A stretch of 64,000 nt of DNA from Xanthobacter flavus (lineage in GTDB: Bacteria; Pseudomonadota; Alphaproteobacteria; Rhizobiales; Xanthobacteraceae). The translations under genes and the position numbers were made by a program. The stretch is taken from positions 4,795,001-4,859,000 of the forward strand of contig NZ_JAGGML010000001.1 in assembly GCF_017875275.1 (NCBI RefSeq). The letters are read 5' to 3'. Under the pieces are notes generated by a model. The model was not told where the DNA came from. It saw only the letters and a list, made by a program, of their open reading frames with translations, and made no database searches. Shown one piece after another: positions 1 through 10,110 of this stretch; position 1 is the first letter of the stretch, and the number at the start of each line of letters is the position of its first letter.

Positions 1-863
1 CCCGCCTGTCGCAGATGTCGGCCGCCGAGCGCAGCGAGAGCTTCTTCTACAAGCCGGTGGCGTGGCGCGCGGCCATCGTCGCGGCGGGCCCCATCGCCAA
101 TTTTCTGCTGGCCATCGCCATCTTCGCCATCGTCTTCATGGTGTTCGGCAAGCAGGTGACGGCGCCGCGCGTGGATCAGATCAATCCCGGCAGCGCCGCG
201 GACGTGGCCGGCTTCAAGCCCGGCGACCTTGTGGTGGAGATCGACGGCGCCAAGGTGACGAGCTTCTCCGACATGCAGCGCATCGTCGGCTCCCACGCCG
301 GCCAGCCGCTGGCGTTCACCGTCGAGCGCGGCGACCGGCAGGTCACTCTCACGGCCACGCCTGAGCTGAAGGAAGTCAAGGACCCGTTCGGCAACACGCA
401 CCGCACCGGGCTTCTCGGAATCTCCCGCTCGCTCGCGGCAGGCGATGTGACGACCCAGCGCTTCGGCCCCGTCGAGGCCATCGGCATGGGTGTGCAGGAG
501 ACCTGGTTCGTGGTGGCCCGCACCTTCGATTACCTCGGAGGCCTCGTGGCCGGGCGCGAGTCGGCCGACCAGCTCGGCGGACCCATCCGCATCGCCCAGG
601 TGTCCGGGCAGGTCGCGACGTTTGGTATCGGAGCACTTCTATCCCTGGCGGCGGTGCTGTCCGTCTCTATCGGATTGCTTAACCTCTTTCCCATCCCGCT
701 GTTGGATGGCGGCCACCTTCTGTTCTACGCTTTCGAGGCGATCCGTGGCCGCCCGCTGAGTGCCCGGACGCAGGACATCGGCTTCCGCATCGGCCTCGCG
801 CTGGTGCTGATGCTGATGATCTTCGCCACCTGGAACGACGTGCTGCATATTGCTGCGATGTAA
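1..863 (+). CDS. rseP: RseP-type site-2 intramembrane metalloprotease, C-terminal part
   Basis: Partial gene: the reading frame is open from the left edge (codons in phase with base 3), so the N-terminal HExxH zinc motif lies outside the window. The visible 286 residues contain a PDZ domain (about nt 165-420, with a typical GSAADVAGFKPGD ligand groove segment) and hydrophobic segments. Near nt 681-716 is the NLFPIPLLDGG motif, whose Asp is the third zinc ligand of S2P proteases. In the family, RseP cleaves anti-sigma factors or signal peptide remnants in the inner membrane. Its position directly before bamA and the lpx genes is the common alphaproteobacterial arrangement. Identification is firm; the substrate is inferred from the family only. 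Confidence 0.95.
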   Translation, partial: RLSQMSAAERSESFFYKPVAWRAAIVAAGPIANFLLAIAIFAIVFMVFGKQVTAPRVDQINPGSAADVAGFKPGDLVVEIDGAKVTSFSDMQRIVGSHAGQPLAFTVERGDRQVTLTATPELKEVKDPFGNTHRTGLLGISRSLAAGDVTTQRFGPVEAIGMGVQETWFVVARTFDYLGGLVAGRESADQLGGPIRIAQVSGQVATFGIGALLSLAAVLSVSIGLLNLFPIPLLDGGHLLFYAFEAIRGRPLSARTQDIGFRIGLALVLMLMIFATWNDVLHIAAM

Positions 864-1068
864 GGGATTTTGATTTGCCGCACCGGGGTCGTGGCGAGCG
901 GGCAACGGTCTCCGGAAAAGGGCAGTCTTCGGCCGCCGCTCGGTTTGCACCTGCGGTAAAAGACTGTACAAGCGGCAGCGCAGGGTGAGAATCCGTCCCT
1001 GTGTCCGGGCGCTTGTCCGGTAAGGGCGGCGGGTTCGAGAACAACGATATTTCAAGGTTGCGCACCAT

Positions 1069-3570
1069 ATGACTGCTCCGCTCCGGGTTCTGAGAAATCT
1101 GGCCGCCGCCTTTGGTCTCTCCGCGATGATTGCGGCGGGGTCGGTTGCCGGTTCTCTCGTTGTGGCGTCCCCCGCCGCAGCCCAGTCCAGCTCCATCGTG
1201 GTTGAGGGCAACCGCCGTGTGGATGCGGATACCATCCGCTCCTATTTCGGCTCCGGTCCCTATACGGCTGCAAAGATCGACGAGGCCTGGAAGGCGCTTT
1301 ATGCGACCGGCCTGTTCTCCGACGTGCAGGTCAACCAGTCCGGCGGGCGCATCATCGTGCGCGTGTCCGAGAACGAGGTGATCAACCGCGTCGTCTTCGA
1401 GGGCAACAAGAAGATCAAGGACGAGGTGCTGGAGGGCGAGGTTCAGTCCAAGCCCCGCGCGCCGTTCAACAAGTCCACCGTGCAGGCGGACACCCAGCGC
1501 ATCATCGAGATCTATCGCCGCTCCGGCCGCAGCGACGTGCGCGTCAACCCGGTCACCATCGACCGCGGCAACGGTCGCGTGGACCTCGTCTTCGAGATCA
1601 AGGAAGGCGACAAGACCGGCATCAAGGACATCAAGTTCGTCGGCAACAAGGCCTTCTCGGACTGGAAGCTGAAGGACGTCATCTCCACGACCCAGACCAA
1701 CTGGCTGTCGTTCCTGAAGTCCACCGACGCCTATGATCCGGACCGCGTGAACTCGGACCAGGAACTGCTGCGCCGCTTCTACCTGAAGAACGGCTATGCC
1801 GACTTCCGCATCATCGGCGCGACCGCCGAGCTCGATCCGGCCGGCGGCGGCTACATCCTCACCTTCACCCTGGATGAAGGCGACCAGTATCGCTTCGGCA
1901 AGGTGGATGTGGTCTCGAACATCCGCGATCTGCCGGGCGACTCCCTGAAGCGCGTCGTGCGGGCCCAGGATGGCCAGATCTACAACGCCGAGCTCGTCGA
2001 GAAGTCGGTCGAGAACCTGACCATCGAGGCGTCCAAGTCCGGTTACGCCTTCGCCCAGGTGCGTCCGCGCGGCGACCGCGACTTCCAGGCGAAGATCATC
2101 AACGTGGTGTTCGTGCTTGAGGAAGGCCCGCGGGTCTACATCGAGCGCATCGAGATCCGCGGCAACACCCGCACCCGCGACTATGTGATCCGTCGCGAGT
2201 TCGATATCGGCGAGGGTGACGCCTACAACCGCGTGCTGGTCGATCGGGCCGAGCGCCGGCTGCGGAACCTCGGCTACTTCAAGAACGTGAAGATCACCAC
2301 CGAGCCGGGCTCCGCGCCCGACCGCGTGATCCTCGCGGTGGATGTGGAAGACCAGCCCACGGGTGAGTTCTCCATCTCCGGCGGCTACTCGACCTCGGAC
2401 GGCATCATCGGCGAGGTGTCGCTGGGCGAGAAGAACTTCCTCGGCCGTGGCCAGTATGTGAAGGTGTCGGGAACGCTGGGCCAGAATGCCCAGGGCGCCG
2501 AGTTCTCCTTCACCGAGCCCTACTTCCTCGGCTATCGCCTCGCGGCTGGTTTCGATCTCTACTGGAAAGAGACGCAGACCACGAGCTACACGCCCTATGG
2601 CACCACCATGATCGGCGGTGGCCTGCGCTTCGGCCTGCCCATCACCGACGAGGTGACGCTCGCGCTGCGCTACAATCTCTACCAGCGCGAGATCAATCTC
2701 TGCGACGACTACACCGCGACCTATGAGTACTACAACTATTGCGCGTCCTCGATCTCGTGGGCCATCCGAGATGCGGCTGCGCAGGGTGCCACCATCACTT
2801 CGGCTCTCGGCTACACTCTGTCGTTCAATTCCCTCGACAACAATGTGAACCCGACCCAGGGCATCTATGCCGAGCTGAAGCAGGATATGGCCGGCCTCGG
2901 CGGTGACGTGAACTTCATCCGCACCACGGGTGACGTCCGCCACTACACGCCCCTGCCTGGAGACAGCGTGCTTATCCTTCGCGCTCAGGCTGGTTACGTC
3001 TCGTCGTGGGGCGATGACAGCCTCGACGTGCTCGACAACTTCTACATGGGTCCGAACCTCGTCCGCGGTTTCGCGCCGTCGGGCATCGGTCCCCGCGACC
3101 TCGCGCCCTGCGCGGCGTCCAACAAGGGCTCGCCCCTCATTTACAACTGCGCCAATAATGAGCTGAACGCGCTCGGCGGCACGACCTACTGGGGTGTTTC
3201 GGCGGAAATTCAGTTCCCCTTTGCCTTCCTGCCCAAGGATATCGGCATGAAGGGCGCGATCTTCGCCGACGCCGGGTCGCTGTTCGACTACGGTGGACCG
3301 ACGAAGTTCCCGGGCGTGTACGGTTGGGACAAGGACAACTTCTATGGCAATCCGAACCTGGTGAACTGCTCGACCATCCCGTCGTCCAAGACCTGGGGCT
3401 ACAACAACGTCTGCGTGAATGACGACAACGCGGTTCGCTCTTCGGTGGGCGTCAGCTTGATCTGGCAGTCGCCGTTCGGTCCGCTGCGCTTCGACTATGC
3501 CTGGGTGCTTTCTCAGGCGACCTACGACCAGACCCAGGCGTTCCGCTTCTCCGGCGGTACCCGTTTCTGA
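1069..3570 (+). CDS. bamA: BamA outer membrane protein assembly factor
   Basis: 833 residues, close to the usual BamA length. A signal peptide occupies about residues 1-38, ending in an AAAQ cleavage region. Five POTRA-type repeats follow in roughly the first half, including the recognisable segments FEGNKKIKD and [16 protein letters not shown]. The C-terminal Omp85 beta-barrel contains VRGF and RFDYAW segments, and the last residue is Phe (GGTRF), as expected for a Bam substrate signature. It inserts beta-barrel proteins into the outer membrane. The ATG at 1069 was chosen because it directly precedes the basic and hydrophobic signal region. It lies 205 bp after rseP. No ompH/skp gene lies between it and lpxD. 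Confidence 0.97.
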   Translation: MTAPLRVLRNLAAAFGLSAMIAAGSVAGSLVVASPAAAQSSSIVVEGNRRVDADTIRSYFGSGPYTAAKIDEAWKALYATGLFSDVQVNQSGGRIIVRVSENEVINRVVFEGNKKIKDEVLEGEVQSKPRAPFNKSTVQADTQRIIEIYRRSGRSDVRVNPVTIDRGNGRVDLVFEIKEGDKTGIKDIKFVGNKAFSDWKLKDVISTTQTNWLSFLKSTDAYDPDRVNSDQELLRRFYLKNGYADFRIIGATAELDPAGGGYILTFTLDEGDQYRFGKVDVVSNIRDLPGDSLKRVVRAQDGQIYNAELVEKSVENLTIEASKSGYAFAQVRPRGDRDFQAKIINVVFVLEEGPRVYIERIEIRGNTRTRDYVIRREFDIGEGDAYNRVLVDRAERRLRNLGYFKNVKITTEPGSAPDRVILAVDVEDQPTGEFSISGGYSTSDGIIGEVSLGEKNFLGRGQYVKVSGTLGQNAQGAEFSFTEPYFLGYRLAAGFDLYWKETQTTSYTPYGTTMIGGGLRFGLPITDEVTLALRYNLYQREINLCDDYTATYEYYNYCASSISWAIRDAAAQGATITSALGYTLSFNSLDNNVNPTQGIYAELKQDMAGLGGDVNFIRTTGDVRHYTPLPGDSVLILRAQAGYVSSWGDDSLDVLDNFYMGPNLVRGFAPSGIGPRDLAPCAASNKGSPLIYNCANNELNALGGTTYWGVSAEIQFPFAFLPKDIGMKGAIFADAGSLFDYGGPTKFPGVYGWDKDNFYGNPNLVNCSTIPSSKTWGYNNVCVNDDNAVRSSVGVSLIWQSPFGPLRFDYAWVLSQATYDQTQAFRFSGGTRF

Positions 3571-3958
3571 TCCAGCGGTTCCAGTCAGAAACCTCACTTC
3601 GAGACTGCCTCCCCGGTGCATTGCATCGGGGAGGCAGTCTCGTTATGGGAGGGGCGCATTTCGCGTTCACGCACCGGCTTTCCACCGCGTGGTTTTCTCA
3701 ACAGGCGTCTGTACCTTCCGAGACCCCTTCTTCTCGCGGCTTTCGTTCATGCCGGGCCTTGAAGGTGCCGGGGTCGTGTGGGTGGAACGGCAGGGTCTCG
3801 GCGAGCCCGGTCCCGAAGAGAAAGTTCGCGGTGGGCCTGCTGGCGCCTGGGGGCGGCTTGCCCACGGACATCCTGCTCCCGCCGGGGCAAGGTTGAGGGC
3901 TGCGCGCCTCGTCCGTGAATCGCCTGTTTCGTCATCCGGCGCCGGGGCCGTATCCGTC
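3571..3958. other. Intergenic region between bamA and lpxD
   Basis: 388 bp without a convincing gene. The frame of lpxD is open upstream through this stretch, but the translated residues are low-complexity and unlike LpxD. Many Proteobacteria have ompH/skp here; no Skp-like frame is visible. The left part holds a perfect hairpin, listed separately. No other clear regulatory element was recognised. Confidence 0.6.
3600..3642 (+). terminator. Strong hairpin downstream of bamA
   Basis: A perfect 16-bp inverted repeat (3600-3615 with 3627-3642; core GAGACTGCCTCCCCG) around an 11-nt loop, 30 nt after the bamA stop. No T-run follows (GTTATGGG), so it is either a rho-independent terminator without a good U-tract or an RNA-stabilising or processing hairpin between bamA and lpxD. 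Confidence 0.6.
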
Positions 3959-5056
3959 ATGAGTCACGACCTGTTCTTCCCCCTTCCGGAGCCCATGACT
4001 CTTGCGGAAGTCGCCTCCGTCTCCGGCGCGCGGCTCGTCGCGTCCGGTCCGGAGGAGGCGGTCGCGTTCGGTGCGCGCCGCATTATGGGCCTCGGGACGC
4101 TTGAAACCGCCGGACCGGACGAACTCGCCTTCTGCGATTCCTTTCTGTTTGCCGAGAAACTCGGAAATGTTCGCGCCGGCGCGCTCATCACATCCGAGCG
4201 TTTCGCGCCCAAGGCTCCGCCCGGCCTGCCGCTGCTGATCGCGGCGCGCCCGGCCGCTGCCTTCCTCGCGGTATCCCGTCGCATGTTCCCCGCAGCGCTC
4301 CGGCCGCTGCCCATCTTCGGCCATGAGGGTGTCGCGCCCGGCGCGCAGGTCCATCCCAAGGCACGGCTCGAGGATGGGGTGACCGTGGATCCAGGCGCCG
4401 TCATCGGCCCCGGCGCGGAGATCGGCGCCGGCACGGTCATCTGCGCCGGCGCGATCATCGGGCCGAATGTGCGCATCGGGCGCAACTGCGCCGTCGGACC
4501 CGGTGCCAGCGTGATCCACGCCTACCTCGGCAACGGCGTCATCATCCACGCCGGTGCCCGCATCGGTTCCGACGGCTTCGGCTACCAGCCGAGCCCGGCG
4601 GGCCATGTGAAGGTGCCGCAGCTCGGCCGCGTGGTGGTTCAGGACAATGCCGAGATCGGCGCCAACACCACCATCGATCGCGGCGCCATCACCGACACTG
4701 TCATCGGCGAGGGCAGCAAGATCGACAATCTGGTGCAGATTGCCCACAACGTGGTGATCGGCCGTCATTGCATCGTCGTGTCCCAGACCGGCATTTCGGG
4801 TTCGACTACGCTGGGCGATTTCGTGATGCTCGGCGGGCAGGTGGGTGTGGTGGGCCATGTCACCATCGGCACCGGCGCGCAGATCGCCGCCTCCAGCAAT
4901 GTGAAGGGCGACGTGCCCCCCGGCGTGCGTTGGGGCGGCTCGCCGGCGAAGCCCGTGCGGGAGTGGTTCCGGGAGGTGGCGACGCTCAAGCGCATCGCCG
5001 CGGCCAGCGCCCGAAGGGGCAAGGACGACGAGGAAGGGGAAGGACCGCAGGAATGA
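3959..5056 (+). CDS. lpxD: UDP-3-O-(3-hydroxyacyl)glucosamine N-acyltransferase LpxD
   Basis: 365 residues. LpxD adds the second hydroxyacyl chain in lipid A synthesis, using acyl-ACP. The N-terminal uridine-binding domain (about 1-110) begins with the typical [14 protein letters not shown]. It is followed by a left-handed beta-helix of hexapeptide repeats and the catalytic-His segment QIAHNVVIG (His263). The start at 3959 was chosen over longer in-frame options because homologs begin at this FFP motif. The stop overlaps the fabZ start (ATGA), showing translational coupling in an lpxD-fabZ-lpxA-lpxI-lpxB operon. Confidence 0.96.
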   Translation: MSHDLFFPLPEPMTLAEVASVSGARLVASGPEEAVAFGARRIMGLGTLETAGPDELAFCDSFLFAEKLGNVRAGALITSERFAPKAPPGLPLLIAARPAAAFLAVSRRMFPAALRPLPIFGHEGVAPGAQVHPKARLEDGVTVDPGAVIGPGAEIGAGTVICAGAIIGPNVRIGRNCAVGPGASVIHAYLGNGVIIHAGARIGSDGFGYQPSPAGHVKVPQLGRVVVQDNAEIGANTTIDRGAITDTVIGEGSKIDNLVQIAHNVVIGRHCIVVSQTGISGSTTLGDFVMLGGQVGVVGHVTIGTGAQIAASSNVKGDVPPGVRWGGSPAKPVREWFREVATLKRIAAASARRGKDDEEGEGPQE

Positions 5057-5559
5057 ACGACACCACGCGCGCAGCCGGCGAGGCCGGTGCGTCCCCCGCC
5101 GAAGCTCCGAAGGTGCTCGGCAGCGCGGACATCCAGAAGGTGCTCGCATGCCTGCCGCACCGCTATCCCATCCTGATGGTGGATCGCGTCGAGCAGATCG
5201 ACGGTGATCTCTCCTGCATCGGCGTGAAGAACGTCACCGCCAACGAGCCGCACTTCCTTGGCCACTTCCCGGGCAATCCGGTGATGCCCGGCGTGCTCAT
5301 CATCGAGGGCATGGCGCAGACGGCGGGCGTCGTCTGCGTACTGGGCAAGGAAAACAAGGAGAAGCCCGCGCTGGTCTATTTCATGACCATCGACGAGGCG
5401 AAGTTCCGCCGCCCCGTGGTGCCGGGCGACGTGCTTGAATACCACATGACCCGCATCAGCCGGCGGCGAAACATGTGGTGGTATCGCGGCGAGGCCAAGG
5501 TGCGCGGCGAACTGGTCGCCGAGGCCAAGGTCGGCGCGATGATCGTGGAGAACAGCTAG
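5053..5559 (+). CDS. fabZ: 3-hydroxyacyl-[ACP] dehydratase FabZ
   Basis: 168 residues, hot-dog fold. It dehydrates 3-hydroxyacyl-ACP in fatty acid elongation, drawing on the same hydroxyacyl-ACP pool used by LpxA and LpxD. The active-site His (GHFPGNP, His71) and Glu (IEGMAQ, Glu85) are both visible. The N-terminus is extended by about 20 Ala/Glu-rich residues before the conserved core ([13 protein letters not shown]). The ATG overlaps the lpxD stop by four bases, and its TAG stop overlaps the GTG start of lpxA by one base, so all three genes are tightly coupled. Confidence 0.97.
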   Translation: MNDTTRAAGEAGASPAEAPKVLGSADIQKVLACLPHRYPILMVDRVEQIDGDLSCIGVKNVTANEPHFLGHFPGNPVMPGVLIIEGMAQTAGVVCVLGKENKEKPALVYFMTIDEAKFRRPVVPGDVLEYHMTRISRRRNMWWYRGEAKVRGELVAEAKVGAMIVENS

Positions 5560-6365
5560 TGGCGAAGATCGATCCCACCGCCCGGGTGGCGAACCCGGCA
5601 GGGCTCGCGGATGATGTCGAGATCGGTCCCTATGCCATCCTCGGTCCCGATGTGGTGCTCGAAGCGGGCGTGAAGCTGCACGCCCACGTGGTCATCCAGG
5701 GCGTCACCACCATCGGCGCCCGCACCCAGGTCTTCCCCTTCGCCTCGCTCGGTTCAGCGCCCCAGTCGGTGCATTACAAGGGCGAACCGACGAAGCTCGT
5801 CATCGGCTCGGACTGCATGTTGCGCGAGCATGCCACCGCAAGCACCGGCACGGTGGGCGGCGGCGGCATCACGCGCATCGGCAACGGCGTGATGATGATG
5901 ACCGGCTCCCATGTGGGCCACGACTGCACGGTCGGCGACGGAGTCATCTTCGCCAACAATGCGGTGCTCGGCGGCCATGTGAGCGTCGGCGACTTCACCT
6001 TTCTCGGCGGGCAGTGCGCGGTGCACCAATTCACCCGCATCGGTGCCCAGTGCATGATCTCCGGCCTGACCGGCGTGCGCGAGGACGTGATCCCCTTCGC
6101 CAACGTGCTGGGCCAGGCCGGCAAGCTGGTCGGCCTCAACGTGGTGGGCATGAAGCGGCGCGGCTTCACCAAGTCCGATTTGCATGCCGCCCGGGCGGTT
6201 TATCGGGACCTCTTCTTCGGCGAGGGCACGTTTGACCAGCGCCTCGAGAAGGTGCGCCAGATGGTGGAGGAATCGGCGTTCGCGGCGGCCGTCGTGGCTT
6301 TCATCGATGCCGATCGCAAGCGCCCCATCTGCCATCCCGCGCGGGGCGTCATCAAGGAGGATTGA
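5559..6365 (+). CDS. lpxA: UDP-N-acetylglucosamine O-acyltransferase LpxA
   Basis: 268 residues from a GTG start that shares one base with the fabZ TAG stop. It catalyses the first step of lipid A synthesis, acylating UDP-GlcNAc from hydroxyacyl-ACP. It shows hexapeptide repeats from the N-terminus (IDPTARV, VEIGPYAILG), the catalytic His in the SHVGHDCTVG segment (His121) and the C-terminal helical domain. Longer starts exist in the frame, but the translated upstream sequence is a shadow of fabZ. Length matches the family (about 260-270). Confidence 0.97.
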   Translation: MAKIDPTARVANPAGLADDVEIGPYAILGPDVVLEAGVKLHAHVVIQGVTTIGARTQVFPFASLGSAPQSVHYKGEPTKLVIGSDCMLREHATASTGTVGGGGITRIGNGVMMMTGSHVGHDCTVGDGVIFANNAVLGGHVSVGDFTFLGGQCAVHQFTRIGAQCMISGLTGVREDVIPFANVLGQAGKLVGLNVVGMKRRGFTKSDLHAARAVYRDLFFGEGTFDQRLEKVRQMVEESAFAAAVVAFIDADRKRPICHPARGVIKED

Positions 6366-6368
6366 GCC

Positions 6369-7292
6369 GTGGGCCTGCCGGGGGAAGACGGGCAGGGGCG
6401 TGCCACGGGGGCCGCGCGCGGCACCGCCCCGCTCGGCCCCGCTCCACTCGGCAACGGGGCCTTGGGGATCGTCGCAGGCAGCGGAGCGTTTCCCGCGGCG
6501 GTCGCGGAGGCCGCGGCGGCGGACGGCCGCGAGGTGGTGATGCTCCTCATTCAGGGCTTCGCCGATCCGGCGCTGGAGCGCTGGCCGCACCGCTGGTTCC
6601 GCCTCGGCTCGCTAGGGTCGGTCACCGCATGGGCCAGGGCGCGCGGGGTGCGCGAGGTGGTGATGGTGGGCGCCCTCACGCGCCCCCGGCTGCGCGACCT
6701 TGGATTTGATTTCACCATGCTGCGGCTGCTGCCGCGCATCGCCCGTCTGTTCCGGGGCGGGGACAACCACCTCTTGTCCGGGGTACTGGGGCTGGTGGCC
6801 GAGCAGGGTTTCACCTTGGTCGGCGCGCACGAAGTTGCACCGCGCCTCTTGCTGCCTCAGGGCGTGCTCGGCGCGCACGCGCCCAGCGCAGCCCAGCAGG
6901 CGGACATCGCGCGCGGGCTCGACGTCATCCGCGCCCTCGGGCCGTTCGATGTGGGGCAGGGGGTGATCGTGGTGGACGGGCTCGTTGCGGCCGTGGAGGC
7001 GGCGGAGGGGACGGACCAGATGCTGGCGCGCTATGGCGAGATGCGCCGTTCCGGTCGGCTGCGTTTTGCCGCCGGCAACGGCGTGCTGGTGAAGGCGCCG
7101 AAGCCCGGCCAGGATCGGCGGGTGGACCTGCCGTCCCTTGGCCCGCAGACGGTGACGCGCGCTGCGGAGGTGGGCCTGGCCGGCATCGCCTTCGAGGCGG
7201 GGGGCGCGATCGTGCCCGATGCGCAGGCGCTGGTGGAGGCGGCCGATGCGGCCGGCCTGTTCGTTGCCGGCATCGGAGGGGGCGGCACGTGA
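6369..7292 (+). CDS. lpxI: UDP-2,3-diacylglucosamine pyrophosphatase LpxI
   Basis: 307 residues, DUF1009/LpxI family. It hydrolyses UDP-2,3-diacylglucosamine to lipid X and UMP, and replaces LpxH in many alphaproteobacteria. Recognised by LGIVAGSGAFPAAVAEAA near the start, VGALTRPRLRDL, and the central GGDNHLLSG segment. The chosen GTG at 6369 lies three bases after lpxA. It adds a Gly/Ala/Pro-rich leader of about 32 residues before the conserved core, so a later start is possible. The stop overlaps the lpxB GTG by four bases. No lpxH-like gene is seen here. Confidence 0.93.
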   Translation: MGLPGEDGQGRATGAARGTAPLGPAPLGNGALGIVAGSGAFPAAVAEAAAADGREVVMLLIQGFADPALERWPHRWFRLGSLGSVTAWARARGVREVVMVGALTRPRLRDLGFDFTMLRLLPRIARLFRGGDNHLLSGVLGLVAEQGFTLVGAHEVAPRLLLPQGVLGAHAPSAAQQADIARGLDVIRALGPFDVGQGVIVVDGLVAAVEAAEGTDQMLARYGEMRRSGRLRFAAGNGVLVKAPKPGQDRRVDLPSLGPQTVTRAAEVGLAGIAFEAGGAIVPDAQALVEAADAAGLFVAGIGGGGT

Positions 7293-8485
7293 ACGCACGG
7301 GAGGCCAGCCGCGCGCCGAACGTGTTCATCGTCGCGGGCGAGGAATCGGGCGACCAACTGGGCGGCGCGCTGATGGAGGCGCTGGCCGCGCGCGCGCCGG
7401 GGGCCTCCTTCCGGGGTGTAGGCGGGCGGCGCATGGCGGCATCGGGGCTCGAAAGCCTCTATCCCATGGACGATCTCACGGCCATCGGCATCGCGGCCGT
7501 GGTTGGCAAGCTGCCTACGATCCTCCGGCGTCTCAAGGAGACGGTGGAGGCGGTGCTCGCCGATCCGCCGGACGTGCTGGTGCTGGTGGATGCGCCGGAC
7601 TTCACCCATCGTGTGGCCGCGCGGGTGCGGGCACGCAACCCGAATATTCCCATCGTCAAATATGTCTCGCCGACGGTCTGGATCTGGCGATCCGGCCGCG
7701 CCGCAGCCATGCGGCCCTATGTGGACGCGCTGCTTGCGCTGCTGCCCTTCGAGCCGGAGGTTCACCGCAGGCTGGGCGGGCCGCCCACCGTCTATGTCGG
7801 CCATCCCCTCCTTCAGCGGCTCGGCGAACTGAGGCCGTCGCCCGCCGAGGCCGAACGGCGCCGGGCCAAGCCGCCGCTGGTGCTGGTGCTGCCCGGAAGC
7901 CGGCGGCGGGAGATTTCGCGCATCGGCGCGGATTTCGGCGCAGCGCTGGCCGAGGTCGGCCGCGTCCATGAGATGGAGTTGGTTCTGCCCACCCTGCCGC
8001 GTCTGGAGGGGCTGGTGCGAGAGACCATCGCCCACTGGTCGCTGAAGCCGCGGATCGTGACCGGCGAGGCGGAAAAGCTCGCCGCCTTCCGCTCGGCCCA
8101 CGCCGCCCTTGCGGCATCCGGTACGGTGACGCTGGAACTGGCGCTTGCCGGCATTCCCCATGTCGCCGCCTACCGCATCGGCTGGCTGGAGGCTCAGATC
8201 GGCCGGCGTGTGTTGAAGGGCACGACGGTGATTCTCGCCAATCTGGTGGCGGGGGACAACGTGGTCCCGGAGTTCCTTCAGGAATACTGCACGGTGCCGG
8301 CGCTCACCGGCGCCCTCTGCGACCTGCTGGAGGACAGCCCGGCGCGGCAGCGGCAGGAGGCGGCGTTTGCCAGTTTCGACGACATCTTCGGCATCGCCGG
8401 CCCCAGCCCCAGCGCCCGCGCCGCAGAGGTGGTGCTGCGCCTTGCCCGGGAGGGCCGCCCCGGCGCGCTGCCGCCGCCGGGCTGA
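7289..8485 (+). CDS. lpxB: Lipid-A-disaccharide synthase LpxB
   Basis: 398 residues, GT19 family. It condenses UDP-2,3-diacylglucosamine with lipid X to the tetra-acyl disaccharide. The N-terminus has VFIVAGEESGDQLGG, followed by FRGVGGRRM; further in come YVSPTVWIWR and the donor-binding VLVLPGSRRREI, then ASGTVTLELAL near the C-terminal third. The GTG start overlaps the lpxI TGA. It is the last gene of the lipid A operon and is followed by a palindrome and a bidirectional terminator shared with convergent gltA. Confidence 0.97.
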   Translation: MNAREASRAPNVFIVAGEESGDQLGGALMEALAARAPGASFRGVGGRRMAASGLESLYPMDDLTAIGIAAVVGKLPTILRRLKETVEAVLADPPDVLVLVDAPDFTHRVAARVRARNPNIPIVKYVSPTVWIWRSGRAAAMRPYVDALLALLPFEPEVHRRLGGPPTVYVGHPLLQRLGELRPSPAEAERRRAKPPLVLVLPGSRRREISRIGADFGAALAEVGRVHEMELVLPTLPRLEGLVRETIAHWSLKPRIVTGEAEKLAAFRSAHAALAASGTVTLELALAGIPHVAAYRIGWLEAQIGRRVLKGTTVILANLVAGDNVVPEFLQEYCTVPALTGALCDLLEDSPARQRQEAAFASFDDIFGIAGPSPSARAAEVVLRLAREGRPGALPPPG

Positions 8486-8519
8486 TCGCGCTCTAAACTC
8501 AAGAATGAGAACGCGTGGT

Positions 8520-8548
8520 CCGATCTGATTGCGACGTAATCAGATCGG
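8520..8548. repeat. REP-like palindrome between lpxB and gltA
   Basis: A perfect 11-bp inverted repeat (CCGATCTGATT / AATCAGATCGG) with a 7-nt spacer, 34 bp after lpxB. It precedes the true terminator and has no T-run. The motif resembles short intergenic palindromes scattered through rhizobial genomes, but I find only this copy in the window, so a repeat family is an inference. Confidence 0.5.
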
Positions 8549-8582
8549 CGCGTGCTCTAGCTTGCATCGATCCTTGAAACGA

Positions 8583-8608
8583 AAAACGCGGCCAGGAGGC
8601 CGCGTTTT
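8583..8608. terminator. Bidirectional rho-independent terminator, lpxB / gltA
   Basis: An 11-bp stem AAAACGCGGCC / GGCCGCGTTTT with a 4-nt loop. T4 follows on the + strand and T5 on the - strand, so it can serve both the lipid A operon and convergent gltA. Confidence 0.85.
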
Positions 8609-8632
8609 CCATTTCCGGAGATGCAGTTGCGC

Positions 8633-9943
8633 TCACTTGCGCTTGGACATGGCCACGTAGTCGCGCTGGGCGGCGCCGGTGTAGAGCTGACGGGGACGGC
8701 CGATGCGCTGGCTCGGGTCCTCGATCATCTCCTTCCACTGGCCGATCCAGCCCACGGTGCGGGCGAGAGCGAACAGCACGGTGAACATGGTGGTGGGGAA
8801 GCCCATCGCCTTGAGGGTGATGCCCGAATAGAAGTCGATGTTCGGGTAGAGCTTCTTTTCGATGAAGTAGTCGTCGGAGAGCGCGATGCGCTCCAGCTCC
8901 ACGGCCACGTCGAGCAGCGGATCGTCCTTGATGCCGAGCTCGGTGAGCACTTCGTGGCAGGTCTGCTGCATGATCTTGGCGCGCGGGTCGTAATTCTTGT
9001 AGACCCGGTGGCCGAAGCCCATCAGGCGGAAGGGATCGTTCTTGTCCTTCGAGCGCTTGATGTATTCGGGGATGCGATCCACCGAGCCGATCTCGGCGAG
9101 CATCTTGAGGGCCGCCTCGTTGGCGCCGCCATGGGCGGGACCCCACAGGCAGGCGATGCCGGCCGCAATGCAGGCGAACGGATTGGCGCCGGAGGAGCCG
9201 GCGAGGCGCACCGTGGAGGTGGAGGCGTTCTGCTCGTGATCGGCGTGGAGGATAAAGATCTTATCCATCGCCTTCGAGAGGATGGGGTTGACCTTGTATT
9301 CCTCGCACGGAACCGCAAAGCACATACGAAGGAAGTTCGACGTATAGTCGATATCGTTCTTCGGATAAACAAACGGCTGGCCAATGGAATACTTGTAGGC
9401 CATCGCCGCCAGCGTCGGCATCTTCGCGATCATGCGGATGGATGCGATCAGGCGCTGGGTGGGGTCGGAAATGTCGGTGGAGTCGTGATAGAAGGCCGAG
9501 AGGGCGCCGACCGAAGCCACCATGATGGCCATCGGATGGGCGTCGCGGCGGAAGCCCTGGAAGAAGCGGGTCATCTGCTCGTGGACCATCGTATGATTGG
9601 TCACGGACTTGTCGAATTCCGCCTTCTGCGCCGCAGTGGGGAGCTCGCCGTAGAGCAGCAGGTAACAGGTCTCGAGGAAGTCACCGTTCTCGGCGAGCTG
9701 CTCGATGGGGTAGCCGCGATACAGCAGCACGCCTTCGTCGCCGTCGATGTAGGTGATCTTGCTTTCGCAGGAAGCGGTCGAGGTAAAGCCGGGGTCGTAG
9801 GTGAACATCCCCGTCTGGCCGTAGAGCTTGGAGATATCGACCACTTCCGGTCCGATGGAGCCTTCGTGGATCGGAAGGTCCCAGCTCTTGTCCCCCAAGC
9901 TAAGCTTGGCCGCTTTTGCCCCGGTGTTGGTGGTGGCGTCCAT
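8633..9943 (-). CDS. gltA: Citrate synthase (type II, hexameric)
   Basis: 436 residues. It condenses oxaloacetate and acetyl-CoA in the TCA cycle. The N-terminal extension and [11 protein letters not shown] segment are typical of Gram-negative type II enzymes. Catalytic region motifs are HGGANEA and [14 protein letters not shown]. The frame is open further upstream (to 10114), but that extension is non-conserved. The ATG at 9943 has a GAGGG Shine-Dalgarno four bases upstream and starts the conserved region. It stands alone, convergent with lpxB. Confidence 0.97.
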   Translation of the reverse strand: MDATTNTGAKAAKLSLGDKSWDLPIHEGSIGPEVVDISKLYGQTGMFTYDPGFTSTASCESKITYIDGDEGVLLYRGYPIEQLAENGDFLETCYLLLYGELPTAAQKAEFDKSVTNHTMVHEQMTRFFQGFRRDAHPMAIMVASVGALSAFYHDSTDISDPTQRLIASIRMIAKMPTLAAMAYKYSIGQPFVYPKNDIDYTSNFLRMCFAVPCEEYKVNPILSKAMDKIFILHADHEQNASTSTVRLAGSSGANPFACIAAGIACLWGPAHGGANEAALKMLAEIGSVDRIPEYIKRSKDKNDPFRLMGFGHRVYKNYDPRAKIMQQTCHEVLTELGIKDDPLLDVAVELERIALSDDYFIEKKLYPNIDFYSGITLKAMGFPTTMFTVLFALARTVGWIGQWKEMIEDPSQRIGRPRQLYTGAAQRDYVAMSKRK

Positions 9944-10110
9944 GGATCCCTCATCCTTTGGGCGGACAGACCCGTTTCGGCAGAGATCCGGAGGTGGCGG
10001 TCCGGTCTCCGAGCGGCAAGTCCGTCTCCGCTCCAGCATCTTCGCGAATGCGAAGCCGCCGTCCTGCAGTCCTAAACCCTCCCCATTCCTGCCGCAAGCA
10101 TGACCATGCT

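Noticed and set aside
679-3621. Open frame of 980 codons on the minus strand across bamA
   Set aside because: Exactly antisense to a clear BamA; the translation is low-complexity with no family motifs. GC-rich codon use leaves the opposite frames open.
3497-3958. N-terminal extension of LpxD
   Set aside because: The added 154 residues overlap bamA and the hairpin and do not resemble LpxD.
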